From: Pseudanabaena mucicola str. Chao 1806
GTDB lineage: Bacteria; Cyanobacteriota; Cyanobacteriia; Pseudanabaenales; Pseudanabaenaceae
Direction: 5' to 3'
NCBI RefSeq assembly: GCF_030323025.1
Contig: NZ_CP097329.1
Coordinates: 2,714,001-2,778,000, forward strand
DNA length: 64,000 nucleotides
Translations under genes and position numbers: made by a program
Notes under the pieces: generated by a model
The model's database searches: none
What the model saw: only the letters and a program-made list of their open reading frames with translations
Told to the model about the DNA's origin: nothing
Shown: piece after piece, positions 1-8,921 of the stretch
Position numbering within the stretch: position 1 is the stretch's first letter
Layout of the letters: each line of letters starts with the position of its first letter

Positions 1-720
1 TTGCAAAGTCCGCGATAACTCCCGTCGTTGTTGTTTCAGAGCTTGCATTTTTGCCTCAGTCCTAGCAATCACCTTTTGTAAAGGTGAGAGAACTAAATCT
101 CGATCGCGTTTAAAATTGCGTCTTGCCATCTTTTCCTGTTGGCTTTCCTTGTCTAACTCTTTGAGAGCAGCTTCTAATTCTGCGCCTGTTAACGATGTTA
201 GTAATCGTGATCGTTTAATTTGCCTTTCCTGTTTAGATAACTGATGGCGATCGCGCAAGACCTGTAACTGTGATGCATATGCTTGTGATTTTTGTTCATA
301 TTCCCAATGTTCGGGAATTTCGCTTAGTTCAATTAATTCTTGTTTGATTGCCGCTAATTTATTTAAAGTAATTGATTCTGCAATGGCAATTTTCTCGCGT
401 CCTGCAATTGGTGGAACCCAGCCTTCAATTTGGCTTTTGCTATTGAGTAGACCAGAAAAAGCTTTGAGAACTAATTTTTCACCCATTGCTGATTCCACTA
501 TTAACACACCATACATTTTGCCTTCTGTGCTATTTGGATAAATCTGTCCCAATGCTTGCATCAGTTTTTTGGCAATCACCTCCGCCTGCAAAGTCCGTGG
601 CAGCCGCAATAGTTCCCCACTATAGGGACAAATCCCCTCATAACAATAGCTCACGACTTGATCGCTATCTGGAGCAAGTATGATGTCAGAAGCATCTAAT
701 ATTTCTTCGATATGAGTCAC
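1..720 (-). CDS. RluA-family pseudouridine synthase, N-terminal part (3' end outside window)
   Basis: 240 codons are visible; the gene runs off the left edge before its catalytic domain. The visible part has the N-terminal layout I know from long cyanobacterial RluA-family proteins: a short motif around YEGICPYSGELLRLPRT (about residues 23-39), a KMYGVLIVE/KAFSGLLN block (about 63-85), a GWVPPIAGREK motif, then a long charged coiled coil ending in QRRELSRTLQ. Such proteins convert uridine to pseudouridine in structured RNA; that role rests on the missing C-terminal half. The start is GTG at 720, because an in-frame TAA lies at 771-769 and no ATG lies between. It overlaps the start of divergent selO by 9 bp. 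Confidence 0.72.
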   Translation of the reverse strand, partial: MTHIEEILDASDIILAPDSDQVVSYCYEGICPYSGELLRLPRTLQAEVIAKKLMQALGQIYPNSTEGKMYGVLIVESAMGEKLVLKAFSGLLNSKSQIEGWVPPIAGREKIAIAESITLNKLAAIKQELIELSEIPEHWEYEQKSQAYASQLQVLRDRHQLSKQERQIKRSRLLTSLTGAELEAALKELDKESQQEKMARRNFKRDRDLVLSPLQKVIARTEAKMQALKQQRRELSRTLQ

Positions 721-2139
721 CCTAGTAACCCTTTCCTTAATCTCAAATACGAACCTGCGATCGAATCCTTAGCAGATTATCATGATGTTGTAACTGCTGC
801 TGAATTTCCCCTTCACAAACTACGTTGGCGTAATAATGATGTGTTGCCAACTTTAGGACTAGAACCTTCTCAAGTTAGCGATGATGACTTTATCGAATCC
901 TTTGGACATTTCCAAGCAGTGCGTCCATTTCTAGCCTTACGTTATCACGGTTATCAATTTGGCGAATATAATCCCCAACTCGGTGATGGACGCGGCTTTA
1001 TTTATGGACAAGTGCGTGGCATTGACGGTGAACTCTATGATTTTGGCACTAAAGGCTCAGGGAGAACTCCCTACTCTCGTACTGCGGATGGGCGACTCAC
1101 CCTCAAAGGAGGTGTAAGAGAAATCATTGCTTCAGAAGCATTACATCGTATGGGTGTCAAAACTTCCCGATGCTTTAGTTTAATTGAAACTGGTGAAGAA
1201 CTATGGCGTGGCGATGAACCTTCACCCACCCGATCCTCAGTAATGATACGCTTTTCTCGATCGCATATTCGTTTCGGTACATTCGAGCGTCTACACTGGA
1301 TCAGGCGCGATGACCTTACCCGTAAACTTCTCGATCACGTTTTACAAATTTATTATCCACATATCTGGGGAAAACAAAATCAAGATAGTATCTTCTATTT
1401 GGAATTAGTAGAACGAGTTGCGACCCTCTGTGCCCAATGGATGGTAGCGGGTTTTTGTCACGCAGTCCTAAATACTGACAATATGTCGATTACGGGTGAA
1501 AGCTTTGATTATGGACCTTTTGCCTTCATTCCCGCCTATGATCCCCGATTTACCGCCGCCTATTTTGACTATGCAGGTCGCTATAGCTACGCCAACCAAC
1601 CTGCCGCTTGCTATTGGAACCTAGAAAAATTGCAAGATCCCCTCAGCGTGATTATGGATAAAGATGATTTGCAATCCTCATTACAGAAATTCAAAGATTT
1701 CTATCGGGTTACCTATTGCGATATGATGCTGAAGCGTTTGGGATTCACCAATCTTTCTGAGCCTGAAACTGAGGATTTAATCGGTACAACTTTAAAATTA
1801 TTATCCAATATCCAAGCGATCGGTTATAACCAATTCTTTGTCAAACTCCGTCAAGACTTCCAACCTAACTGGCGTGAAGATGCTCATAATATTTTTGCTA
1901 ACCATGATTGGGAAATTACCGAAGAACAATTACCCCTATTAGCAAAATGGCGTGAAGTCTATCATCAATTACTGATCCGCCAACCGATTACAGAGTTAGC
2001 AAATATCTCCAAGCAACTCCAGCAAGCCAACCCCACGATTATTTTCCTTCGCCCCAAAATTGAAGAAGTCTGGGAAAAAATTACGGTCGATGACAATTGG
2101 CAACCTCTTTATGATGCGATCGCACAATTAAAAGAGTAG
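712..2139 (+). CDS. selO: Protein adenylyltransferase SelO (YdiU family)
   Basis: 475 aa, the normal length of the family. SelO has a kinase-like fold that binds ATP upside-down and transfers AMP to Ser/Thr/Tyr of proteins, linked to redox stress. Visible landmarks: N-terminal NPFLNLKYEPA, the FGTKGSGRTPYSR nucleotide loop (Lys114), GFCHAVLNTDN (247-257) and DYGPF (266-270), which carry the metal-binding Asn and Asp. The GRYSYANQPAACYWNL block after it is also typical. The C-terminus ends ...IAQLKE without the late cysteine that some homologues use for redox control. The ATG at 712 matches the family N-terminus. It is transcribed divergently from the pseudouridine synthase, with overlapping starts. 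Confidence 0.95.
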   Translation: MSHPSNPFLNLKYEPAIESLADYHDVVTAAEFPLHKLRWRNNDVLPTLGLEPSQVSDDDFIESFGHFQAVRPFLALRYHGYQFGEYNPQLGDGRGFIYGQVRGIDGELYDFGTKGSGRTPYSRTADGRLTLKGGVREIIASEALHRMGVKTSRCFSLIETGEELWRGDEPSPTRSSVMIRFSRSHIRFGTFERLHWIRRDDLTRKLLDHVLQIYYPHIWGKQNQDSIFYLELVERVATLCAQWMVAGFCHAVLNTDNMSITGESFDYGPFAFIPAYDPRFTAAYFDYAGRYSYANQPAACYWNLEKLQDPLSVIMDKDDLQSSLQKFKDFYRVTYCDMMLKRLGFTNLSEPETEDLIGTTLKLLSNIQAIGYNQFFVKLRQDFQPNWREDAHNIFANHDWEITEEQLPLLAKWREVYHQLLIRQPITELANISKQLQQANPTIIFLRPKIEEVWEKITVDDNWQPLYDAIAQLKE

Positions 2140-2193
2140 TCAATGCAAGTGACGGCAAGAAGCGCCGCCACTTGTACTTTTCAGGCAAAACCA

Positions 2194-2910
2194 TTAATCT
2201 GATAGACGCTGCTTCAAACTTTCAGCAATTTTTACACCTAAATATTCAGGGATTAAATTTTCGTTGGGTCCCAGTAAATACAAAATCAACCTTGTGCGTC
2301 CACGCCAAACTAGTAAATTTGCATTTACCACCAACAGATCTTCCTGCCATATCGCATTCATCACCTTATAAAACAAACCTGGTTGGCTATCTGCCTCAAC
2401 TAATAATGCAGGTAAATGAAACACGCGATCCACATAAAAATTAGTTTCTACTTTTTTAAGTCCACTATCGAGGTTAAACTCCAGAGCTAGCATCTCCTCT
2501 ACTTCAAAGTGACCCAACAAAGTCTCCTTGATCGCCTTTCGCACATTTTCGGCTGTCTTTGGCGGCAAAGTCTTACCACCACGAGAGATCACCAACTTGA
2601 TGAATACCAGCATTGGCGTATGGATCTGTCCATACAAACTCAGACTATGAATAGTTAAACCATAGGCAGCTAGCACCCCAAAAATGTCATTTAGCAGAAA
2701 AGACTGATTACGGTAGGCAAAATATAAAACACTCCTGCTGCTCTCAGACTTCAATTCAATTACCGCTTCCTTGGTTTGGTAAAGCTGATAAGCCAAGCGT
2801 AAATTTTGTAGTTGAATATCACTACTAACAAACTGCTCGTAAAACTGAGGGAAACTAGTATTAAAACGTTTTAGTAATTCGATTGTGGAGGTTTTGAGAC
2901 CAAATGTCAT
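2194..2910 (-). CDS. ACT-domain-containing conserved protein
   Basis: 238 aa. It looks like a double ACT-type regulatory protein: the segment around SVLYFAYRNQSFLLNDIFGVLAAYGLTIHS (about 61-90) and a second block around LVEADSQPGLFYKVMNAIWQEDLLVV (about 170-195) have the pattern of GlnD-type ACT domains, which bind small ligands such as amino acids. No catalytic domain is attached, so it is probably a stand-alone sensor or adaptor; the ligand is unknown. The ATG at 2910 is well supported by an AGGAGG Shine-Dalgarno sequence 6 nt upstream. It converges with selO, whose stop is 55 bp from this gene's stop. Confidence 0.7.
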   Translation of the reverse strand: MTFGLKTSTIELLKRFNTSFPQFYEQFVSSDIQLQNLRLAYQLYQTKEAVIELKSESSRSVLYFAYRNQSFLLNDIFGVLAAYGLTIHSLSLYGQIHTPMLVFIKLVISRGGKTLPPKTAENVRKAIKETLLGHFEVEEMLALEFNLDSGLKKVETNFYVDRVFHLPALLVEADSQPGLFYKVMNAIWQEDLLVVNANLLVWRGRTRLILYLLGPNENLIPEYLGVKIAESLKQRLSD

Positions 2911-3795
<885 letters not shown>

Positions 3796-3804
3796 GCTAC
3801 AAAA

Positions 3805-4041
3805 ATGAACCAAGATCAGTTATCCAGAATCGTACTGAAAGGGTTCAAATCAATCCGTGAGTGCGATCTTGAGTTAAAAGAGCTAAATGTATTAATTGGG
3901 GCTAATGGCTCTGGTAAGTCTAACTTTATTACCATCTTTCGTATGATTCAACAAATCCTTGCTAGGAACTTACAGCTTTATGTCAGTAAGCAAGGTGGTC
4001 CAGATTCACTACTGTATTTCGGACGGAAAAAAACTCCGTAA
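3805..4041 (+). CDS. AAA-family ATPase, N-terminal fragment (cut by in-frame TAA)
   Basis: 78 aa. It starts as an ABC/RecF-like AAA (AAA_21) ATPase: SRIVLKGFKSIRECDLELKELNVLIGANGSGKSNFI, with the Walker A motif GANGSGKS at about residues 33-40. The reading frame meets TAA at 4039-4041 and continues in the same frame directly with ATG at 4042. The two parts together read as one ATPase (GRKKTP-stop-MTAEFYFGNNGYKF), so this looks like a single substitution creating a nonsense codon rather than a frameshift. A sequencing error, a decaying gene, read-through or re-initiation are all possible. Alone, this piece lacks Walker B and cannot hydrolyse ATP. Confidence 0.8.
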   Translation: MNQDQLSRIVLKGFKSIRECDLELKELNVLIGANGSGKSNFITIFRMIQQILARNLQLYVSKQGGPDSLLYFGRKKTP

Positions 4042-4890
4042 ATGACTGCTGAATTTTACTTTGGTAATAACGGCTATAAATTTGTTCTAGAGCCAACCCA
4101 AGATAACCGCATGGTTTTTGTTGATGAGAATTTCTGGTGGAATAGATATGGTGATTGGCATGTTGGTTCAGGCTATTTTGAGACTAGAGTTGAGTCACAA
4201 AAGCAGCGTACAGGAATTTATGATTACACTGTGCCAGTGATGCAAAGTTGGCGACTTTATCACTTTCATGACACTAGTGATAGTGCTCTGGTAAAGCAAC
4301 GTCAAGCTATCAATGACAATATTTATCTGAGATCGGATGCTCAAAACCTAGCTGCATATCTTTACTTACTAAATAAGCAATATCAAGATCACTATCAAAG
4401 AATTGTCAAGACAATCCAATTAGTAGCGCCATTTTTTGGAGATTTTTATTTACGTCCTCATCCTAATAATCAAGACCAGATCGAACTGGAATGGGTGGAA
4501 AAGGGTGAAGATGTACCATTTAAAGCATATCAACTCTCCGATGGGACTTTGCGGTTTATTTGTCTTGCGACTGTGTTGATGCAGCCAGAAGATAAGCAAC
4601 CTGAAATGATTTTAATTGATGAGCCAGAATTGGGTTTACACCCCTATGCCATTAATGTTCTGGCTTCCTTGTTGCGCTCTACAGCCAAATCTAAGCAAGT
4701 CATAGTTTCTACACAGTCAGTAGCATTACTCAATGAGTTTGACGCATCTGATGTAATTGTGTGCGATCGCATCGAAGGGGCAACTCATCTCCGCCGTCTT
4801 GATGAAAATGCTCTAGCCGATTGGTTAGAAGAGTACTCGCTGGGCGAGCTATGGCAAAAAAATCTACTAGGTGGTAGACCATCACGATGA
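4042..4890 (+). CDS. AAA-family ATPase, C-terminal part of the interrupted gene
   Basis: 282 aa, in frame with the fragment just upstream. It carries an ABC-type signature (YQLSDGTLRFICLATVL), Walker B with catalytic Glu (MILIDEPELGLHPYAI) and the switch region VIVSTQSVALLNEFD, as in AAA_21/OLD-like ATPases. It lacks Walker A, which sits in the upstream fragment, so function needs read-through or assembly of the two pieces. Its stop overlaps the start of the DUF4276 gene in an ATGA junction at 4887-4890, which indicates translational coupling. ATPase plus DUF4276 pairs resemble the ATPase plus TOPRIM-type effector arrangement of anti-phage systems such as PARIS and OLD; that role here is inference. 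Confidence 0.8.
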   Translation: MTAEFYFGNNGYKFVLEPTQDNRMVFVDENFWWNRYGDWHVGSGYFETRVESQKQRTGIYDYTVPVMQSWRLYHFHDTSDSALVKQRQAINDNIYLRSDAQNLAAYLYLLNKQYQDHYQRIVKTIQLVAPFFGDFYLRPHPNNQDQIELEWVEKGEDVPFKAYQLSDGTLRFICLATVLMQPEDKQPEMILIDEPELGLHPYAINVLASLLRSTAKSKQVIVSTQSVALLNEFDASDVIVCDRIEGATHLRRLDENALADWLEEYSLGELWQKNLLGGRPSR

Positions 4891-5528
4891 TCAGAGTACA
4901 TATTTTCTGTGAGGGACAGACAGAAGAAACCTTTGTGCGAGAACTACTAACAAGCCATTTTGCTCGACTAGATATTTGGATCAACCCCATTATTTTGCGT
5001 ACTAGCAAAATTGGCAAAGGTGGGGTCTCGACCTATGGCAAGCTAAAAAATCAGATTGAGAAAAAATGTAAGGAAGATCCCCATGCGTGGGTAACAACAC
5101 TAATAGATTTTTATAGGTTCCCATCAGATTTTCCTAGCCTGTCAACTTATGGTTTGACTTCAATGGAAAGAGCAAAACTAATTCAGCAAGCTTTTCAGGA
5201 AGATATTGGACAACCTAACTTCATTGCAAATTTAATGATTCACGAATTTGAAAGCTTGTTATTCAGTGACCCCGACGGATTTAGAAACTGGTGTGATAAT
5301 CCACAACTAGTGGCTAATCTGACTAAGATTTGTGCTGATTTTGAATCACCTGAATATATCAATGATGGATATGAGACAGCACCTTCTCGCCGTATTCTCA
5401 AGTTATGGAGACAATACGACAAAGTACTACAAGGATCTTTAATCTCTCTAGATATTGGTTTAGATAAAATTCGCAAAAAATGCCCAATATTCAACAGTTG
5501 GATTGATCAGATTGGAAATCTTGCTTGA
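4887..5528 (+). CDS. DUF4276 family protein (TOPRIM-like partner of the ATPase)
   Basis: 213 aa. The N-terminal IRVHIFCEGQTEETFVRELL, with the acidic EGQTEE motif (about residues 9-14), and the later TLIDFYRFPSDFP and MIHEFESLLFSDPDGF motifs are those of DUF4276. The E-G-x-T-E loop followed by D-x-Y/D resembles a TOPRIM nuclease core, so a nuclease function is plausible but not shown. It overlaps the ATPase by 4 bp and is intact, although the ATPase carries a stop codon. It is followed by rpmE 100 bp downstream, probably from its own promoter. Confidence 0.85.
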   Translation: MIRVHIFCEGQTEETFVRELLTSHFARLDIWINPIILRTSKIGKGGVSTYGKLKNQIEKKCKEDPHAWVTTLIDFYRFPSDFPSLSTYGLTSMERAKLIQQAFQEDIGQPNFIANLMIHEFESLLFSDPDGFRNWCDNPQLVANLTKICADFESPEYINDGYETAPSRRILKLWRQYDKVLQGSLISLDIGLDKIRKKCPIFNSWIDQIGNLA

Positions 5529-5628
5529 ACTCAAAAAATTTATAGAAAGGGAAAATCGTATTTACCTTATTTGTATATTTCTGTGCTAGTCTAGAAAAGC
5601 TTAATTTTTGATTTTTATAGCTAAGACT

Positions 5629-5856
5629 ATGCCTAAAGCTGGAATTCACCCGACTTGGTATCCTGAAGCAAAGGTAATTTGCAACGGTGAAGTGGTAGCA
5701 ACCATCGGTTCTACCCATCCTGAAATTAATGTTGACGTATGGTCGGGCAACCACCCCTTCTACACAGGTACACAAAAGATTATTGATACCGAAGGTCGTG
5801 TAGAGCGCTTCTTGCGTAAATACGGTATGTTTGATGAAAACGCTAAAGACGCATAG
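5629..5856 (+). CDS. rpmE: 50S ribosomal protein L31
   Basis: 75 aa from the ATG at 5629: MPKAGIHPTWYPEAKV, then VICNGEVVATIGSTHPEINVDVWS and HPFYTGTQKIIDTEGRVERFLRKYG, the hallmark L31 signature. An upstream in-frame ATG at 5608 would add seven residues not found in L31, so it is rejected. Only one cysteine remains (in ICNG), so this is a zinc-independent (C-minus) type. L31 bridges the large and small ribosomal subunits. The next gene is prfA, 69 bp downstream, a translation-gene pairing often seen in cyanobacteria. Confidence 0.95.
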   Translation: MPKAGIHPTWYPEAKVICNGEVVATIGSTHPEINVDVWSGNHPFYTGTQKIIDTEGRVERFLRKYGMFDENAKDA

Positions 5857-5925
5857 TTATAGTCAAATTTCAGAATCGAATTTGGCTAATAGTTTTTTAC
5901 GTTCTTTTGTGGTATCCCAAAATCC

Positions 5926-7032
5926 ATGCCTGCTGCTTATTTAATTAAAAAGCTTGAATCTGTTGAACAAACTTTCAATGAACTGACTCGTCGGATGGGT
6001 GATCCTGATGTGGCGACTGATCATGGCGAGTTTCAGCGCATTGCTAAGGTACGTGCTTCGTTGGAAGAGACGGTTCTAACCTACGAAACTTTTCGTAAAG
6101 CCCAACAGGACTATAAGGAGACGCAAGAAATCCTTAAGGAGTCAAGCGATCCTGAACTCAAGGAGATGGCGACTCTGGAGGTTGAAGAGTTATCCAACAA
6201 GCTAGAAGATCTAGAGCAACGATTACAAATCCTGCTACTGCCACAAGATCCTAATGATGACAAAAACATCATGTTAGAAATTCGTGCAGGTACGGGTGGT
6301 GATGAAGCAGGTATTTGGGCTGGAGATTTAGTCCGCCTCTACACACGTTATGCTGAACGTCAGGGTTGGCGCGTGAAGATGGTCAGTGAGACCCTTGCTG
6401 AGATGGGTGGATTCAAGGAAGCGATCATTGAAGTGCAGGGCGATCGCGTTTATAGCAAACTCAAATTTGAATCGGGCGTACATCGTGTACAACGGGTTCC
6501 AGCAACAGAATCACAGGGACGTGTGCATACATCCACTGCGACAGTGGCGGTAATGCCTGAAGTGGATGCAGTTGAGGTGCATATTGATCCGAAGGATATT
6601 GAAATGTCCACGGCGCGATCAGGTGGTGCAGGTGGTCAGAATGTAAACAAGGTGGAAACCGCAGCTGACCTATTCCACAAGCCGACGGGGATTAGAATTT
6701 TTTGTACTGAGGAGAGATCGCAACTTCAAAACAAAGAGCGAGCCATGCAGATCCTTCGAGCGAAACTCTATGAAATGAAGTTGCGTGAACAGCAAGAGGC
6801 AATTACATCTATGCGGCGATCGCAAGTTGGTACTGGCTCACGTTCCGAAAAAATTCGTACTTATAATTATAAAGACAGCCGACTTACCGAGCATCGTCTG
6901 GGGCAAAATTTTACTTTACAACCGATTTTAGAAGGCGATCTCGAAGAGGTCATTCAAAGCTGTATCTCCAAAGATCAACAGGAACGCTTGCAAGAATTGG
7001 CGATCGCTACGGGTGACGATCTGGTTTCCTAA
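5926..7032 (+). CDS. prfA: Peptide chain release factor 1 (RF1)
   Basis: 368 aa, full length. It recognises UAA/UAG stop codons and releases the finished peptide in the ribosome. The codon-recognition tripeptide Pro-Ala-Thr lies at 192-194 ([14 protein letters not shown]), which makes it RF1 rather than RF2, and the catalytic GGQ is at 236-238 ([10 protein letters not shown]). The N-terminal coiled-coil domain (about 1-105) is intact. It follows rpmE on the same strand. Confidence 0.98.
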   Translation: MPAAYLIKKLESVEQTFNELTRRMGDPDVATDHGEFQRIAKVRASLEETVLTYETFRKAQQDYKETQEILKESSDPELKEMATLEVEELSNKLEDLEQRLQILLLPQDPNDDKNIMLEIRAGTGGDEAGIWAGDLVRLYTRYAERQGWRVKMVSETLAEMGGFKEAIIEVQGDRVYSKLKFESGVHRVQRVPATESQGRVHTSTATVAVMPEVDAVEVHIDPKDIEMSTARSGGAGGQNVNKVETAADLFHKPTGIRIFCTEERSQLQNKERAMQILRAKLYEMKLREQQEAITSMRRSQVGTGSRSEKIRTYNYKDSRLTEHRLGQNFTLQPILEGDLEEVIQSCISKDQQERLQELAIATGDDLVS

Positions 7033-7113
7033 AAGATGTCATGGTAATTCATGAAGTAGCATTACATTTTTTTTAGATATTAACTGTGCTGGCGACTGCT
7101 ATAAAATATAACC

Positions 7114-8619
7114 ATGCAAGTTCGTCAGAGTGTCACCTATAGCAGCTTCGATTCTAAATCTCTGCACGATTGGATTGTTAAATCGATCGCTAAAGCGCAG
7201 GTCACGGGATCACCGATCTTATTTAGTTACTCCCAGCGCTGGGAGTGCATCAATCCTCTATTGTTGTTGGCGAGTAAGTCTGATGCCAAACAACCAAAAT
7301 TTTATTGGGAACAGCCAAACGCTGATTTAGTTATCGCGGCGGCAGGCTCGGTCGCGGAAGTGTCAGTCCCAAATCATGACCAAAGCGATCGCTTTGATTG
7401 TGCTAAAAAATTTATCAAAATCCACTTAAATGATGCACTGATTGCGAAGCATCCCGATCTAGAATTAGCACATTCAGAAATTTCGATACATATTTTCGGG
7501 GTTTTTTCTTTTTATCGTAATGGTAGTAATAGCGAATGGGTAGATCTAGCTGATTCCAGTTATTCACAGGAATATTTGCCAGCGATTGAATTTCCGACAT
7601 TACTCTTTTTTATTCCCCGTTGGATGGTTAGACATACCCAAAAGGGCTGTATATTAACCATTAATGATTATATTCAACCTTGGGATCACCCCGACGAGAT
7701 TCTAGAGCGTATCCTCAATTTGCGATCTCACCTAGCTGAAAGCTCACATTACGAAGCCCCCACGGTACATGAGGTCAATAAAATTATTGAGGTGCAGGGA
7801 GAGCAGATCTGGACAGAAATTGTCGAGCGAGCATTAACTTTGATCCACCAAGGACATTTTGAAAAGGTGGTACTAGCGAGAGCGCTAGATGTCCTTGCTG
7901 ATCGCGATTTTGATCCCTTTCAGGTGTTGCATGTTTTGCGTTGTGAATATCCTGAATGTATTTCCTTCTTGTTGGACAGTGGCATGGGCAAGACATTTTT
8001 AGGGGCAACTCCAGAAGTAGTTTTACAATTTCAAGCCCAGAGTAATCGCTTATGGTTACGCAGTGATGCTCTTGCAGGTTCGATTGAGCGCGGCAAGTCT
8101 GTACAAGAGGATCAAGTCCTCGGTGAGCTATTACTCAATAGTGAAAAGGATATGCGTGAGCATCAAATTGTGATTCGCTCGATCTGCGATCGTTTGCAAA
8201 GTATGGGTGCATCTGTCGATCCACATGTAAATACAAGTTTATTGAAATTATCGAATGTCCAACACCTGCATACACCGATCACGGCGCATATCAATGATTC
8301 TAACTGGTTAATTGCTCTCGATATTTTGCAACAACTACATCCAACTGCGGCGGTTGGCGGGGAGCCAAGGGATCGAGCCGTCTGTTTTATGCAGCAATGG
8401 GAAGCCTGCGATCGCGGTTGGTATGCCGCCCCCATTGGCTGGCTCAATGGTAATGGTGAAGGGACTTTTGCCGTTGGCATTAGGGCTGGTTACATCCAAG
8501 GCGATCGGGCAAGAATTTTTGCAGGTGCGGGAATTGTATCGAACTCACAAGTAGAAAATGAGCAGAGTGAAACCACAATTAAGTTTACTGCTTTGTTAAA
8601 GGCTCTAGGCGCAATTTAA
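7114..8619 (+). CDS. menF: Isochorismate synthase
   Basis: 501 aa. Chorismate-binding enzyme of the MenF/EntC type; it converts chorismate to isochorismate, the first step of phylloquinone (vitamin K1) synthesis for photosystem I. The C-terminal half holds the family motifs: KVVLARALDV, FLGATPEVVLQ, LRSDALAGSIERG, KDMREHQIVI, HLHTPITA, HPTAAVGGEPRDRAV and FAVGIRAGYI...IFAGAGIVSNS (metal-binding and general-acid/base regions). The N-terminal third is variable, as usual. menD, which uses its product, lies elsewhere in the window (42.2-44.0 kb, minus strand), so the pathway genes are not in one operon. Confidence 0.95.
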   Translation: MQVRQSVTYSSFDSKSLHDWIVKSIAKAQVTGSPILFSYSQRWECINPLLLLASKSDAKQPKFYWEQPNADLVIAAAGSVAEVSVPNHDQSDRFDCAKKFIKIHLNDALIAKHPDLELAHSEISIHIFGVFSFYRNGSNSEWVDLADSSYSQEYLPAIEFPTLLFFIPRWMVRHTQKGCILTINDYIQPWDHPDEILERILNLRSHLAESSHYEAPTVHEVNKIIEVQGEQIWTEIVERALTLIHQGHFEKVVLARALDVLADRDFDPFQVLHVLRCEYPECISFLLDSGMGKTFLGATPEVVLQFQAQSNRLWLRSDALAGSIERGKSVQEDQVLGELLLNSEKDMREHQIVIRSICDRLQSMGASVDPHVNTSLLKLSNVQHLHTPITAHINDSNWLIALDILQQLHPTAAVGGEPRDRAVCFMQQWEACDRGWYAAPIGWLNGNGEGTFAVGIRAGYIQGDRARIFAGAGIVSNSQVENEQSETTIKFTALLKALGAI

Positions 8620-8638
8620 TTTACTTTCTGAATTTAGG

Positions 8639-8772
8639 CACTGGTTCCGCGAAATGGGACAAAACCCTGAAACCATTTTGGTATCTGGATTTCGATAATT
8701 TGATGTTAGGACAGCTAAAAACCTTATCTGATAAGGTTTTTAGCTAAATAATCCTATCAGACGGAACCAGTA
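8639..8772. mobile_element. MITE-like element, family A copy 1
   Basis: 134-bp non-coding element bounded by a 10-bp inverted repeat ACTGGTTCCG / CGGAACCAGT. A second copy lies at 59108-59240 and aligns over its whole length, including the TCTGGATTTCGA block and the right end AATAATCCTATCAGACGGAA. Inside, 8716-8747 forms a hairpin (AAAACCTTATCTGATAAGGTTTT). It has no ORF of its own. Its size, terminal repeats and dispersed copies fit a miniature inverted-repeat element; the parent transposase is not in this window. It fills most of the gap between the isochorismate synthase gene and the coiled-coil gene. Confidence 0.75.
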
Positions 8773-8921
8773 CTGAATTCGGTGAGATAACATTTTCTGT
8801 ATTGCAAATGCTTGAAAAGTACTATGTTATGCCCCTAGCGAAGAAAAAAACTTGCAAACTGAGCAAAGTCTGGTAATGTTTGTCTTGTAAAAATACCTCA
8901 GTATTGTGGGTGAGGTTGTCC

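Noticed and set aside
2172-2444. 90-codon plus-strand reading frame
   Set aside because: It lies antisense to the well-supported ACT-domain gene, which has an AGGAGG site; its translation has no recognisable features.
4030-4045. Frameshift at the A-run before the ATPase stop codon
   Set aside because: The run of A could invite an indel, but both halves are in the same frame and read as one protein, so a substitution to a stop codon explains the break better.
8639-8772. tRNA or riboswitch (GGTTCC ends and hairpins)
   Set aside because: No cloverleaf can be drawn, and the second full copy with inverted ends fits a mobile element instead.
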